From: Halalkalirubrum salinum
GTDB taxonomy: Archaea; Halobacteriota; Halobacteria; Halobacteriales; Haloferacaceae
Direction: 5' to 3'
DNA length: 64,000 bases
NCBI RefSeq assembly: GCF_005543295.1
Contig: NZ_SRSG01000008.1
Coordinates: forward strand, 62,001 to 126,000
The notes under the pieces were generated by a model that made no database searches, had not been told where the DNA came from, and was given only the letters and a program-made list of their open reading frames with translations. How positions within the stretch are numbered: position 1 is the first letter of the stretch; every line of letters begins with the position of its first letter. Positions 9,200-17,690 of this stretch are shown here, one piece after another. The translations under genes were made by a program, and so were the position numbers.

Positions 9200-10252
9200 C
9201 TACCGATCGGTTCGCTCGACGCCGTCGAGGGCCAAAACGAGATTGGGGCCAAACGCCCCCGCTGGCGTCTGGTAGCCGGCTGGCGCGTCTGCAGAGCGTG
9301 TCCTGTCGGCAATCTCGAGCGCTGCGTCAACCGTCACGTCGTAGGGATCGGGCGTCGACAGCAGGGATTCGACGGTCTCGTGCGTCTCGGCGCTCCAGGC
9401 TTCCGCCCAGATCGTGACCTGCGAGTCGGCCCGTTCGGTCGCCGTTGGGCCCTCGACGAACCGATCGACGAGCGAATCGAGGACCGACTGTACGGCGTCA
9501 GTGCGAACGATTGGCCCCAGTCGATCGGCGACCCGCATGGCGGTCCGTGCGGCGTCCGGCAATGCCATGTAGACGCGGACGTTTGGGATGTCCGTCGTCC
9601 GGAAGGCTGTCGAGACATCACCCCACGGGAACGCGGTGACCGTCTGTGTATCCCATCCGAAATCGACAATGCGGGTGCGATCGGCCGCCGGCACCGCCCG
9701 CAGGGCACCGTCTTCACGGATCGCCCCGCCGTCGCCCAGCCCGCGAAGCGCCGTCTTAGTCGTTCCCGGCGAGATCGAGCCGCCGGCCGCAATTGCAAGC
9801 GAAAGGTGGGTCGCCTCGGGGAGCCGATCGGCGACGTGGGCAGCTAGACAGTCCGTGGGAACGACGTCGAAACCGCAACCAGGCAGAAGTGTTACGTCTG
9901 CCGCCGCCGCGCGCTCGGTCCGCCGCGCGAGTCGCTCGAACACCTCGAGCTCGCCGGTGATGTCGAGGTAGTCGGTCTCGGTCCGGATGCAGGCGTCTGC
10001 CAGCGGCTCAGCGGTGTCGACGAACGGTCCAGCACAGTTGAGAACCACATCTGCATCCTCGAGGTGGCTGTCGATCCGATCGGGATCCTCGAGGGTGAAC
10101 GATCGGCTCTGCAGCCCAAGTTCCTCGCCGAGTTGGTGGACCTTCGTTGCATCCCGGCCGGCGAGGATCGGCTCGCCGCCACGGTCGATCGCTTCCCGGG
10201 CGATCAGCGCACCGGTGTAGCCGTACGCGCCATAAATGAGGAGGGAATCCAT
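9200..10252 (-). CDS. Saccharopine dehydrogenase-like NAD(P)-binding reductase
   Basis: This 350-residue protein has an N-terminal Rossmann fold ([18 protein letters not shown], GxxGxxG type) and the family motif [22 protein letters not shown] second segment reads [14 protein letters not shown], and [13 protein letters not shown] follows. This places it among the trans-acting enoyl reductase/saccharopine dehydrogenase-like proteins. In archaea such proteins may reduce lipid or small carbonyl substrates; the substrate is unknown. ATG 10252 starts directly at the Rossmann strand, and the frame is open eight codons more. It shares direction with the downstream aldo/keto reductase gene but has its own spacing. 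Confidence 0.85.
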   Translation of the reverse strand: MDSLLIYGAYGYTGALIAREAIDRGGEPILAGRDATKVHQLGEELGLQSRSFTLEDPDRIDSHLEDADVVLNCAGPFVDTAEPLADACIRTETDYLDITGELEVFERLARRTERAAAADVTLLPGCGFDVVPTDCLAAHVADRLPEATHLSLAIAAGGSISPGTTKTALRGLGDGGAIREDGALRAVPAADRTRIVDFGWDTQTVTAFPWGDVSTAFRTTDIPNVRVYMALPDAARTAMRVADRLGPIVRTDAVQSVLDSLVDRFVEGPTATERADSQVTIWAEAWSAETHETVESLLSTPDPYDVTVDAALEIADRTRSADAPAGYQTPAGAFGPNLVLALDGVERTDR

Positions 10253-10307
10253 ACACGAGGGTTCGGCGGCCGGCAAAATAAACGACGGTGATTCTCTGGA
10301 GAGAACG

Positions 10308-11171
10308 TCAGGCCTGCGGATCGATCGATTTGAGTGTCACGATGTCCTCTTCGTCAAGCGTCAGCTGCGAGGCCGAAACATTCGATTCGAGGTGATCGAC
10401 ACTTGAGGTTCCCGGAATCGGGAGGATCACATCCGAGTGTTCGAGCAGCCACGCGAGTGCGACCTGCCGGCGGGAGGCGTCGTGGCGATCGGCGATCGAA
10501 TCGAGCGGCCCGGCGACGCCCTCGTCATCGACGGTGTACATTGGTCCCCACGGAATGAACCCGACGTCGTGTGATTCACACGCCGCCAGCACGTCTTCGT
10601 CCTCGCGATAGCCCACGTTGTAGCGATTCTGGACGGTCGCGATGTCGACGATCTCCATCGCGGTTTCGAGCTGTTCGACGGTGACGTTCGAGAGTCCAAC
10701 GTGATCGATCTGGCCGGCGTCTTTCATCTCCGCGAACGCGTGGACCGACGCCTCAAAGTCGACGTCTGGATCGGGGCGGTGGAACTGGTACAAATCGATC
10801 GTCTCAACGCCGAGGCGATCGAGACTACACAGGACCTGGTTGTGGAGGAACTCGGGATCGCCGTGAGGGAGCCAGTCACCGTTTCGATGTCTGCAGAGTC
10901 CGGCTTTCGAGGCAACGACCGCCTCTCCATCGGCTAATTCCTCCCCGAGGAGGCGTTCGCTCACGCCCGGGCCGTAGGAATCGGCGGTATCAATGAAATC
11001 CACGCCGAGGTCGATCGCCCGACGGATCACCTGCCTGGCGGCAGTCTCGTCGGCGGGTCGGCCGATGATGTCTGCGCCGGTGAGCCGCATCGCGCCGAAC
11101 CCCAGCCGGTGGACGGTCAGTTCGCCGCCGATATCGAACGTCTCGCTTGCGTTGATCGTGTGTTCGGCCAT
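10308..11171 (-). CDS. Aldo/keto reductase (NADP-dependent)
   Basis: This 287-residue TIM-barrel oxidoreductase carries the AKR signatures: GVDFIDTADSYGPGVSERLLGE (the catalytic Asp and Tyr), a Lys in VVASKAG, and a His in LYQFHRPDP. The conserved GLSNVTVEQLE follows, with the NADP-binding end PIPGTSSVDHLESNV. It resembles the YajO/PdxI-like branch. The physiological substrate cannot be told. It lies 55 nt upstream of the saccharopine-like reductase in the same direction, so the two may be cotranscribed. The start at ATG 11171 is preferred over GTG 11174. Confidence 0.92.
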   Translation of the reverse strand: MAEHTINASETFDIGGELTVHRLGFGAMRLTGADIIGRPADETAARQVIRRAIDLGVDFIDTADSYGPGVSERLLGEELADGEAVVASKAGLCRHRNGDWLPHGDPEFLHNQVLCSLDRLGVETIDLYQFHRPDPDVDFEASVHAFAEMKDAGQIDHVGLSNVTVEQLETAMEIVDIATVQNRYNVGYREDEDVLAACESHDVGFIPWGPMYTVDDEGVAGPLDSIADRHDASRRQVALAWLLEHSDVILPIPGTSSVDHLESNVSASQLTLDEEDIVTLKSIDPQA

Positions 11172-11210
11172 CACCAGCAGGTACGCGAGTACCGGGCAAA
11201 ATCGGGAGGG

Positions 11211-11675
11211 TTACTGCGATGGCAATTGGGATGGGTCCTTCTCGTATGCCGCATCGTAGCGACGGACGATCACGGCGATCCACCACAGCTTCAGTGCTGA
11301 GGCGACAATCCACCCGACTGCGGCCCCGATCGGTCGACACACCCAAGCGGCCACGAGCGCGTACGCGAACGCGATCGCGCCGCCCGCGTTGTAGACATTT
11401 GGATAGTCAAGACCGATCGTCCCGTTTCGCTGCTCGCGGACCCACCAGCGTTCGGCGAGCACTGCGCGGGTCATCCACGCCTCGTGGGATTCTGGCGGCG
11501 AAAAGATCACAGGGCTGACAATCGTCCAGATAAGTGCTGCAGTGAGCAGACGGAAGTCTCGCCGGTAAACTGCGTAGACGATCAGCGGACCGGTCGGCAC
11601 ACGCGTCCACCCGCTTTTGGGATTCGCGTGTCGGGACCAGAGCGTTTCTTCGATCGATCGAGCAGTGGAGTTCAT
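11211..11675 (-). CDS. Small haloarchaeal membrane protein (DUF6653-like)
   Basis: This 154-residue protein has three or four hydrophobic segments (about 29-60 and 97-140). The conserved-looking cytoplasmic segments are ESHEAWMTRAVLAERWWVREQR and HANPKSGWTRVPTGPLIVYAVYRR. It resembles the haloarchaeal DUF6653 membrane family, as far as I can recall it. The start is set at ATG 11675; the longer frame to 12260 runs antisense through the aldo/keto reductase gene and is not real. It lies 39 nt from the aldo/keto reductase start, same strand. Function unknown. Confidence 0.75.
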   Translation of the reverse strand: MNSTARSIEETLWSRHANPKSGWTRVPTGPLIVYAVYRRDFRLLTAALIWTIVSPVIFSPPESHEAWMTRAVLAERWWVREQRNGTIGLDYPNVYNAGGAIAFAYALVAAWVCRPIGAAVGWIVASALKLWWIAVIVRRYDAAYEKDPSQLPSQ

Positions 11676-11798
11676 ATCTAAGGTAGTTTCGCTCAGGCCA
11701 TAACGATACCGCGGACCCATCCGCAGTAGTCGACCCGATCGCCCACACGGATCCCCGGAACCGGAGGTTTCACACACGATGTCATAGAACATGAGGAT

Positions 11799-12599
11799 AT
11801 GGCCTTCGATCGATTCGGACTGGGGACGTATCGCAACGACGACCACGACCAGTGTGTCAAAAGCGTCGAGACCGCGATCGAAGTCGGCTATCGTCACATC
11901 GATACCGCCCAGGGATACGACAACGAGGCGGCCGTTGGCGAGGGGATCGCCCGAACGGACGTCGATCGCGAGGAGCTCTTCGTCGCGACGAAACTCGCCA
12001 CCGAAAACCTCGCGTACGACGACGTGATCGAGACGACAGCACAGAGCGCTGAGCGTCTCGGCCTCGACACGATCGACCTGCTGTACGTCCACTGGCCGAT
12101 CAACACCTACGATCCCGACGAGACGATTCCTGCACTCAACGAACTCGTCGATCGTGGCCTCGTCGAACACGTCGGCCTCTCGAATTTCCGACCTGATCAG
12201 CTCGATGCTGCGATCGATCGCCTCGAAGTTCCGCTCTTTGCGCATCAGGTTGAGATGCATCCACTACTCCCACAGACTGAACTTCTGGAATACGCCCACG
12301 AGGACGACCACTGGCTCGTCGCGTACTGTCCGATCGCGCGCAACCGAGTGGCTGACGTCCCAGCGATTGTCGAAATTGCTGATGCACACGACGCCTCGCC
12401 AGCCCAGATCAGCCTCGCGTGGCTACTCGAAAAAGCGCAGGTCGCACCGATTCCCAAAGCAACTGGCGAGGCCCACATTCGCGAAAACCTCGAAAGCCGT
12501 CAGCTCGAACTGACCGACGCGGAGGTTGCGCAGATCGACGCGATCGACAGAACCGAACGGATTGTCGACTTTGAGGCCGCCCCATGGAACCATGGCTAA
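11799..12599 (+). CDS. Aldo/keto reductase, 2,5-diketo-gluconate reductase type
   Basis: This 266-residue AKR5-like enzyme has the hallmark sequences GYRHIDTAQGYDNEAAVGEGI (Asp and Tyr of the tetrad), FVATKLATENLAYD (Lys) and LYVHWPINTY (His). GLSNFRPDQLD and the cofactor end PIPKATGEAHIRENL complete the family pattern. Relatives reduce sugars, methylglyoxal and other carbonyls with NADPH. It diverges from the membrane-protein gene and reads separately from the other AKR at 10308, from which it differs clearly in sequence, so it is not a recent duplicate. Confidence 0.92.
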   Translation: MAFDRFGLGTYRNDDHDQCVKSVETAIEVGYRHIDTAQGYDNEAAVGEGIARTDVDREELFVATKLATENLAYDDVIETTAQSAERLGLDTIDLLYVHWPINTYDPDETIPALNELVDRGLVEHVGLSNFRPDQLDAAIDRLEVPLFAHQVEMHPLLPQTELLEYAHEDDHWLVAYCPIARNRVADVPAIVEIADAHDASPAQISLAWLLEKAQVAPIPKATGEAHIRENLESRQLELTDAEVAQIDAIDRTERIVDFEAAPWNHG

Positions 12600-12689
12600 A
12601 ACAGGCATTGGCTCCTCGATTCGAAGCCGGTCAGCATTCGGCGTCATAGTTAATAGTTATCACGACCCACATAGAAGCGTCCCTCTCGC

Positions 12690-13634
12690 ATGAATCGAAC
12701 GCTCCGATCGGCCGCTGCCGCGATAAAACGCCCCTTGCTGTTCCTCGGCTGGGCAGTCGTACTGAGCGTGCTGTTCCCAAAGGTCGCCCCTAGCTGGGTG
12801 TTTCACATGCTTCCCGGGGTAGTCAGCATTAACCACGCGATCGGCGAGTCGATACGTCGAGAAGGCGTTGCAGCCGTGCTCGCGTTTCTGGGGTATCTTC
12901 GGGAGGTTCGCACAGCGATAGAGAATGAAAGACAAACGCTGGCTGTCGAGCGGGATGCCTTCGAGGCGTTTGCAGATGGCGTCACATCAATCCCCGTGGC
13001 TGGACAGCCGATACCGGCCGGCTCAGCACTTCGGTCGGGTGAGAACGCCGGCAAAAAGCGGCTCAAACAGGTCCGCGATCGATACAGAGAGACCGTTATG
13101 TCGGTTTCTCACTACGACGAGGAGTACGGCGAAAATCTCTTCGAACACATGAGCGAAGAGCTGTCGCCCGAAGCGGCGATCGCTGTCGTTGACGGCGCAG
13201 GACTCTCTGCACACCTCAAAGAGGTTCTCATTATCCAGGCACGGCTCGCCGCACATAGTCGCCAAGAGCTTTTGGAGACGATCGACGCCGAGCGGCAGTC
13301 GGTTCGATCGGTCATCTCGTCGCTTCAGTCGTCCGATTCGGTTCTCGACGAAACCGAGGACGAATCACTCAGAGAGCGATCGTTTTCGGAACTCATGGCG
13401 GCCGAACAGGAGCTCTCACAGACGATGAACGCTGTCGACGAAACGATTCAGGATCGACAGGCCGATATCCAGCAGGTCGAACGGCGCTCGCCTGCGGTCG
13501 ACCGATCGACGTTCCACCGCTATCTCTACCGGGGGCTCGAACCCACGTTTCCGGTGTTGGATACGTTGTTGGATCGCTACGAGACGATCCGCGATCGTCG
13601 ACGAGCAGTCATTCGTGCGATCACGCGCCGGTAA
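12690..13634 (+). CDS. Membrane-anchored coiled-coil protein, unknown function
   Basis: This 314-residue protein has one or two N-terminal membrane segments (about residues 14-32 and possibly 37-65) and then a long soluble helical region. Heptad-like stretches occur around RTAIENERQTLAVERDAFEAFADGV and again near residues 200-260 (QELLETIDAERQSVRSVISS, MAAEQELSQTMNAVDETIQD). It resembles the haloarchaeal DUF7260 group, but I am not certain. No catalytic motif is visible. It is convergent with sod, whose stop lies 75 nt away. Confidence 0.7.
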   Translation: MNRTLRSAAAAIKRPLLFLGWAVVLSVLFPKVAPSWVFHMLPGVVSINHAIGESIRREGVAAVLAFLGYLREVRTAIENERQTLAVERDAFEAFADGVTSIPVAGQPIPAGSALRSGENAGKKRLKQVRDRYRETVMSVSHYDEEYGENLFEHMSEELSPEAAIAVVDGAGLSAHLKEVLIIQARLAAHSRQELLETIDAERQSVRSVISSLQSSDSVLDETEDESLRERSFSELMAAEQELSQTMNAVDETIQDRQADIQQVERRSPAVDRSTFHRYLYRGLEPTFPVLDTLLDRYETIRDRRRAVIRAITRR

Positions 13635-13680
13635 CCACACTTCCAATCACTACTCGCGCAGCCGCTCGTCGATCGGCGTC

Positions 13681-13690
13681 AAAAAAATAA
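13681..13690 (-). terminator. T-rich terminator after sod
   Basis: On the minus strand this reads TTATTTTTTT about 20 nt past the sod stop codon, an archaeal-type oligo-T transcription stop between two convergent genes. No strong hairpin precedes it. Confidence 0.45.
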
Positions 13691-13709
13691 CGGACCTGGA
13701 GCCTCGTGG

Positions 13710-14309
13710 CTACTCGAAGAGTTCGACGGCCTGCTCGTAGCGCGCGGACGGTTCTTCCCAGTCGACGACGTTGAAGAACGCCTCGATGAAGTCGCCGCGG
13801 GCTGGGCCGTAGTCGTAGTAGTACGAGTGCTCCCAGACGTCGAGCGCGAGGATCGGGTGACCGCCCCAGATCGCACCCTGGTCGTGCTTGTCGACGACCA
13901 CGTTGCGAAGCTGGTTCGAGAACGTGTCGTAGACGAGCAGCGCCCAGCCGGATGCGTTTCCGCCTGCAGCCTCAAACTCGCCCTTCCACGCCTCGTAGGA
14001 GCCGAAGTCCTCAGCGATTCGATCCGCGAGTGCGCCGCTCGGCTCGTCGCCACCCTCCGGGGACATATTCTGCCAGAACAGATCGTGCAGGATGTGTCCC
14101 GAGGAGTTGTGCGTAACGCTCCGAATTGCGCCGGCAGACGAGTCGAACTCGCCGTTTTCGCGATTCTCTGCAAGGGTCTCTTCGGCCGTATTCCACCCGT
14201 TCACATAGCCCTGATGGTGGGTGTCGTGGTGCCACGTCAGGACCTGTTCGGAGATGTGCGGCTCGAGTGCGTCGTAGTCGTACGGTAGGGGATCAAGTTC
14301 GTAGCTCAT
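13710..14309 (-). CDS. sod: Superoxide dismutase (Mn/Fe family)
   Basis: This 199-residue cytosolic enzyme dismutates superoxide. All four metal ligands are recognisable: His27 in WHHDTHH, a His in GHILHDLFW, and the Asp and His of DVWEHSYYYDYG near residues 158-162. The Gln-less NASGWALL and the halophile SOD pattern point to the Mn type used by haloarchaea, though the metal cannot be proven. The start at 14309 is decided by a strong Shine-Dalgarno GGAGGAATT seven nt upstream and by the conserved MSYELDPLPYDYDALEPHIS start; the frame itself is open to 14366. Confidence 0.96.
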   Translation of the reverse strand: MSYELDPLPYDYDALEPHISEQVLTWHHDTHHQGYVNGWNTAEETLAENRENGEFDSSAGAIRSVTHNSSGHILHDLFWQNMSPEGGDEPSGALADRIAEDFGSYEAWKGEFEAAGGNASGWALLVYDTFSNQLRNVVVDKHDQGAIWGGHPILALDVWEHSYYYDYGPARGDFIEAFFNVVDWEEPSARYEQAVELFE

Positions 14310-14497
14310 GAGTAATTCCTCCATTCTATTACATGGCTGGGAACCTGTTAAAGGTTGAGGAGCCATATGGTAGCACGTCCCACAAAATAGGCGGAGATCG
14401 GGTCAAGACAGGTCGTATCACGAGAATATCGAGACGGGGGAGGAACGCCTAGTTCGATCTCGCGTAACCAATTTTGGCAACATATGTCAAAATAGCG

Positions 14498-15115
14498 TTA
14501 GTTCCCGTGGTACGGCTCGGTTCGGCGCTCGTACTCCATGGTCGTCGCGACTGAGTCAGCGATCGACGCTCCGAACTCCCGTTCGACGATGTGTAACGCG
14601 AGGTCAATGCCAGATGTGACGCCGCCGGCGGTAAGTACGTCTCCATCGTCAACGACGCGCTGGTAGACGACCTCTGCGTCCGTCGCTTCGAGTTCCTCGA
14701 TTGCACTGCCGTGGGTGACTGCTCGTCGTCCGTCGGTTACGCCCGCGGTTGCGAGCAACATTCCGCCGGTGCAGACCGCGGCGATCGTCACGCCGGCGTC
14801 GTGGTATGCAGCCACCGCATTGGGGATATCACCCTTTTGTGCCTCCGCCCACGCGCTCGCGTCGGGACGCTTTGCGGCCCAACCGCCGCCGGGGACGACG
14901 AGCAGGTCGGGCCGATCGGGTGCATCCGCCGCTGGAAGCACACCGTCGACGCCGACCCGAAGTCCGTGGCTCGCGGTCACCATCTCGCGATCGTCCAGCG
15001 TATACAGCGTCACCGTCGCGTCTGCGCCCGCGCCGATCGCGTTTTCGAACACCTCGAAGGGGCCGATCGCGTCGATCTCGTCGAAGCCCTCATAGAGCAC
15101 GATTCCGATATCCAT
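14498..15115 (-). CDS. DJ-1/PfpI family protein
   Basis: This 205-residue flavodoxin-like protein of the DJ-1/PfpI superfamily has the nucleophile elbow AAVCTGGMLLATAGV with its Cys and the upstream DLLVVPGGGWAAKR. A Glu is present in the N-terminal IDAIGPFEVFE helix. This pattern is typical of the isonitrile hydratase/AraC-amidotransferase-like branch rather than the PfpI protease branch. The downstream THGSAIEELE and TAGGVTSGIDLALHIVE segments agree. Activity unknown. ATG 15115 is chosen because MDIGIVLYEGFDEIDA is the family start. Confidence 0.88.
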   Translation of the reverse strand: MDIGIVLYEGFDEIDAIGPFEVFENAIGAGADATVTLYTLDDREMVTASHGLRVGVDGVLPAADAPDRPDLLVVPGGGWAAKRPDASAWAEAQKGDIPNAVAAYHDAGVTIAAVCTGGMLLATAGVTDGRRAVTHGSAIEELEATDAEVVYQRVVDDGDVLTAGGVTSGIDLALHIVEREFGASIADSVATTMEYERRTEPYHGN

Positions 15116-15180
15116 GCGATCGGTAACGCAGGCTGTGGGCAAAAATTAGTCGTCCCCGGGAGTACGCCGAGCCCAGCTGT

Positions 15181-15264
15181 CGCCGTCGAACGCAGTCGTC
15201 TCCGGTCAGACAGCGGTCAGCCATCGCCGTCGAACGCAGTCGTCTCCGGTCAGACAGCGGTCAG
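15181..15264. repeat. 44-bp tandem duplication at the 3' end of phr
   Basis: Two head-to-tail copies with a 44-bp period (15181-15224 and 15225-15264, the second cut short) share the 40-bp core that starts CGCCGTCGAACGCAGTCGTC. The second copy runs into the phr stop codon at 15261-15263. It probably arose by slippage or a short tandem duplication downstream of phr and lies between phr and the DJ-1 gene. Confidence 0.85.
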
Positions 15265-16682
15265 TCGTCGCCGCGAGCTGCCTCAAACATCGCGATCGCG
15301 GCCTCCCGCCGCTCGCTGTGGTCGACGATCGGCTCGGGATACTCTGGAGCGGCGTTGTACCGCTGGGTCGGCGATGCGTCGTGCCACGAGTGGATAATCA
15401 CCGGATCCGTATCGGCGAGTTCGGGGACGTATCGTTTGATGTACGCGGCGTCGGGATCGTACCGTTCACCCTGGGTCATCGGGTTGAAAATCCGAAAGTA
15501 CGGCTGGGCGTCCGTGCCAGTTGAGGCCGCCCACTGCCAGCCGCCGTTGTCGTTGGCGGTGTCATGGTCAACAAGTTTCTCGCGGAACCACGCGTACCCC
15601 GCTCGCCAGTCGACGAGGAGATCTTTCGTGAGAAACGAGGCGACGATCATCCGGACGCGATTGTGCATGTACGCCTCCTCGCGGAGCTGTCGCATTCCGG
15701 CGTCGACGATCGGATAGCCGGTCTTGCCGTCCTTCCACGCCTGCAGCGCCTCAGGGTCCTCGCGCCACTCGATCGGCTGCTCGTAGGATTTGTAATTTTG
15801 GCTGACGACCTCGGGATTGTCCCAGAGGACGTGGGTGTAAAACTCCCGCCACGCGAGTTGGGACTGAAACTCCTCGACCGACTCGGCCTCATCGCCGGTT
15901 GCTTTCGCCGCGGCGCGTTCAGTCGCGGCGTACAGCTCGCGGATGCCGATCGTCCCAAATTTGAGGTCTGCTGACAGCCGAGAGGTTGCGCCTCGATCAG
16001 GGTAGTCACGATCCTCTCCGTAGCGAAAAATTCCGTCCCCACAGAACGTTGCGGCGCGTTCGCGGGCGGCGTCGGTTCCGGCAGGCTGAATCGTTGCCTC
16101 GGGCTCGGAAAAGCCAAGCGCCGATAGTGTCGGAACCGGCTCTGTCTCGACAGCGGCCAGCGGCTCAGCTTCCGCGGAGGCGAGCGCGTCCGGCGCAGGC
16201 TCAGGGTATGGGTCGGCCTTTTCGCGATCGTGCCATTTGCGGCCGAAATACGTAAACACCGAGTAGATGTCTCCGGCGTTGGTTGTAATCGACCCCGGCT
16301 CGTGGTGGATCGCGTCGTGGGAGGTCTCGACAGACAGACTAGCCGCTTCACAGGCTGTCCTGACGCGCTCGTCGCGATCGCGGCCCAGACCGCTGTACTC
16401 TTGATTCCAGACGACACTATCGGCGTCAAGTTCCGAGGCGAGTGTCGGGAGTACGGTCGCCGGATCGCCGTGGCGGATGAGCAGATCGCTTCCGGCCCTA
16501 CGGTAGCGATCCCGAAGCGACGCGAGCGCGTCGAGCATGAACGCGACGCGCGGTGAACTGCCGTGCTCGAGCACACCTGTGTCAAACACGAATACCGGTG
16601 CGACCTCGCCCGATCGGGTCGCCGCGGCCAGCCCGCGATTGTCGGCCGTCCGAAGGTCCCGCCGGTGCCAAAACAGCTGCAT
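15261..16682 (-). CDS. phr: Deoxyribodipyrimidine photolyase (CPD photolyase)
   Basis: This 473-residue FAD enzyme uses light to split cyclobutane pyrimidine dimers, an important function in a sun-exposed halophile. The N-terminal antenna-binding Rossmann-like domain begins MQLFWHRRDLRTADNRGLAAA. The C-terminal FAD domain shows WKDGKTGYPIVDAGMRQL, YMHNRVRMIVASFLTKDLLVDW and the FAD motif DHDTANDNGGWQWAASTGTDA. These mark class I photolyases. The start is set at 16682; the much longer open frame upstream (to 17030) overlaps the regulator gene and is antisense noise. A 44-bp tandem repeat abuts its stop. Confidence 0.95.
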   Translation of the reverse strand: MQLFWHRRDLRTADNRGLAAATRSGEVAPVFVFDTGVLEHGSSPRVAFMLDALASLRDRYRRAGSDLLIRHGDPATVLPTLASELDADSVVWNQEYSGLGRDRDERVRTACEAASLSVETSHDAIHHEPGSITTNAGDIYSVFTYFGRKWHDREKADPYPEPAPDALASAEAEPLAAVETEPVPTLSALGFSEPEATIQPAGTDAARERAATFCGDGIFRYGEDRDYPDRGATSRLSADLKFGTIGIRELYAATERAAAKATGDEAESVEEFQSQLAWREFYTHVLWDNPEVVSQNYKSYEQPIEWREDPEALQAWKDGKTGYPIVDAGMRQLREEAYMHNRVRMIVASFLTKDLLVDWRAGYAWFREKLVDHDTANDNGGWQWAASTGTDAQPYFRIFNPMTQGERYDPDAAYIKRYVPELADTDPVIIHSWHDASPTQRYNAAPEYPEPIVDHSERREAAIAMFEAARGDD

Positions 16683-16746
16683 AGAGCCCGTTAGGACTGC
16701 GCACATAAGATGGTTCGAGTTGCCGGCCTCTCCGCTTCCCGGGTGC

Positions 16747-17304
16747 TCAGATTCGGCTGCGGCGGGTGCAGAGCGTATGATACCCCGCCGAGGCCAACAG
16801 CACCGCAGCCATCGCAAAGATGTACGATCGCGAGTCGATGAGCGAAAACGGGTACGTGTCGGTGAACACTGCGATCGCCAATGCCATAAATACGCCGCCG
16901 AGGCCGAGATAGAACTCGCTCCACGATATTTCGTTTTTTGAGACCGTCTCGAGGTAGATGTCGACCTCACTGATCTTATCAGTGAGCGATACCGTTCCAC
17001 GGTTCTTGTCGTAGTTGATGAGTCCGGCACTGGCTAGTTTCGGGAGGTGTGACTGGTACAGAGACGTATACACGCGCTTTCGCTGCTTGTACGTGACCTC
17101 AACCGTTTCGATTCCATTCTCCCAGGCGGCTACGTGTTCGGCAATGTCACGGACTGTTCCTTGTCCCTCGAGTTGTTTGAGATAGTTGATCGTTAGCCGG
17201 CGACGCTCGTTGCCCAGCATCTGGAAAATGGTATTCCTAGAGATCTCCCCAGTCGGTTTTTCTTCGGGTGGTTGTACTGCTTTTTGGACAACGGCTTTCG
17301 TCAT
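16747..17304 (-). CDS. Winged-helix membrane regulator (DUF7344-like)
   Basis: This 185-residue protein has an N-terminal winged helix (IFQMLGNERRRLTINYLKQLEGQGTVRDIAEHVA, then YKQRKRVYTSLYQSHLPKLASAGLINYD) and two C-terminal membrane helices (about residues 125-145 and 155-175). This is the haloarchaeal DUF7344 layout, which resembles membrane-tethered transcription factors. It lies directly upstream of phr in the same direction (64 nt), so it could regulate or be cotranscribed with the photolyase; this is inference. An AGGTGA Shine-Dalgarno lies about 10 nt before its ATG. Confidence 0.8.
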   Translation of the reverse strand: MTKAVVQKAVQPPEEKPTGEISRNTIFQMLGNERRRLTINYLKQLEGQGTVRDIAEHVAAWENGIETVEVTYKQRKRVYTSLYQSHLPKLASAGLINYDKNRGTVSLTDKISEVDIYLETVSKNEISWSEFYLGLGGVFMALAIAVFTDTYPFSLIDSRSYIFAMAAVLLASAGYHTLCTRRSRI

Positions 17305-17427
17305 TTATCGATTCACCTGAATATCATCTAATAATTACTCTCTCATGTATTAGGCATTGCTACGCGATTACACGTCGGTTCTATGCGTATCGATGTTTGA
17401 ATAGTACGTCTGTTGACACGAATGAAG

Positions 17428-17450
17428 GATTCGAGGGATGGGATTCGGAC
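17428..17450. repeat. Partial copy of the tRNA-Leu 3' end
   Basis: Bases 17428-17450 match the 3' (T-arm/acceptor) end of the tRNA-Leu gene at 17530-17552 in about 20 of 23 positions, with core CGAGGGATGGGATTCG. The copy stands about 80 nt outside the tRNA on its 3' side. Such fragments are the usual trace of integrase-mediated insertion into a tRNA gene (att-like site). Only about 80 bases separate the two copies, so any element has gone or was never here. Confidence 0.6.
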
Positions 17451-17532
17451 CACGATCGCTCGCTACGCTCGCTCCCTGATTCGAACCTATCCTGATCGAT
17501 TCGCGGTGCTCACTGGCGTTCGCACACGCGAT

Positions 17533-17616
17533 GCGAGGGATGGGATTCGAACCCATGGACCCCTACGGGAGCGGGTCTTAAGCCCGCCGCTTTTGGCCTA
17601 GCTCAGCCACCCTCGC
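17533..17616 (-). tRNA. tRNA-Leu (anticodon UAA)
   Basis: On the minus strand the gene starts GCGAGGGTGGCTGAG and ends with the T-arm GGGTTCGAATCCC and the matching acceptor strand CCCTCGC. The anticodon arm GCGGG-CTTAAGA-CCCGC gives anticodon TAA. An extended variable arm follows, making it class II, as expected for leucine. It is about 84 nt, without intron or encoded CCA. Confidence 0.93.
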
Positions 17617-17690
17617 GCATATGTGTCAACCCGATCGGTCCACAAACCAATTTCGCTTTCCGGCGTCGCCGTCGGAGCCGTGTCAGCTCG

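Noticed and set aside
14470-14492. Imperfect inverted repeat TTTTGG...CAAAA between sod and the DJ-1 gene
   Set aside because: Too many mismatches near the centre and no supporting context; not a convincing operator or terminator.
16683-17030. Upstream extension of the photolyase frame to 17030
   Set aside because: It is antisense-like, overlaps the winged-helix regulator, and the natural photolyase start is at 16682.
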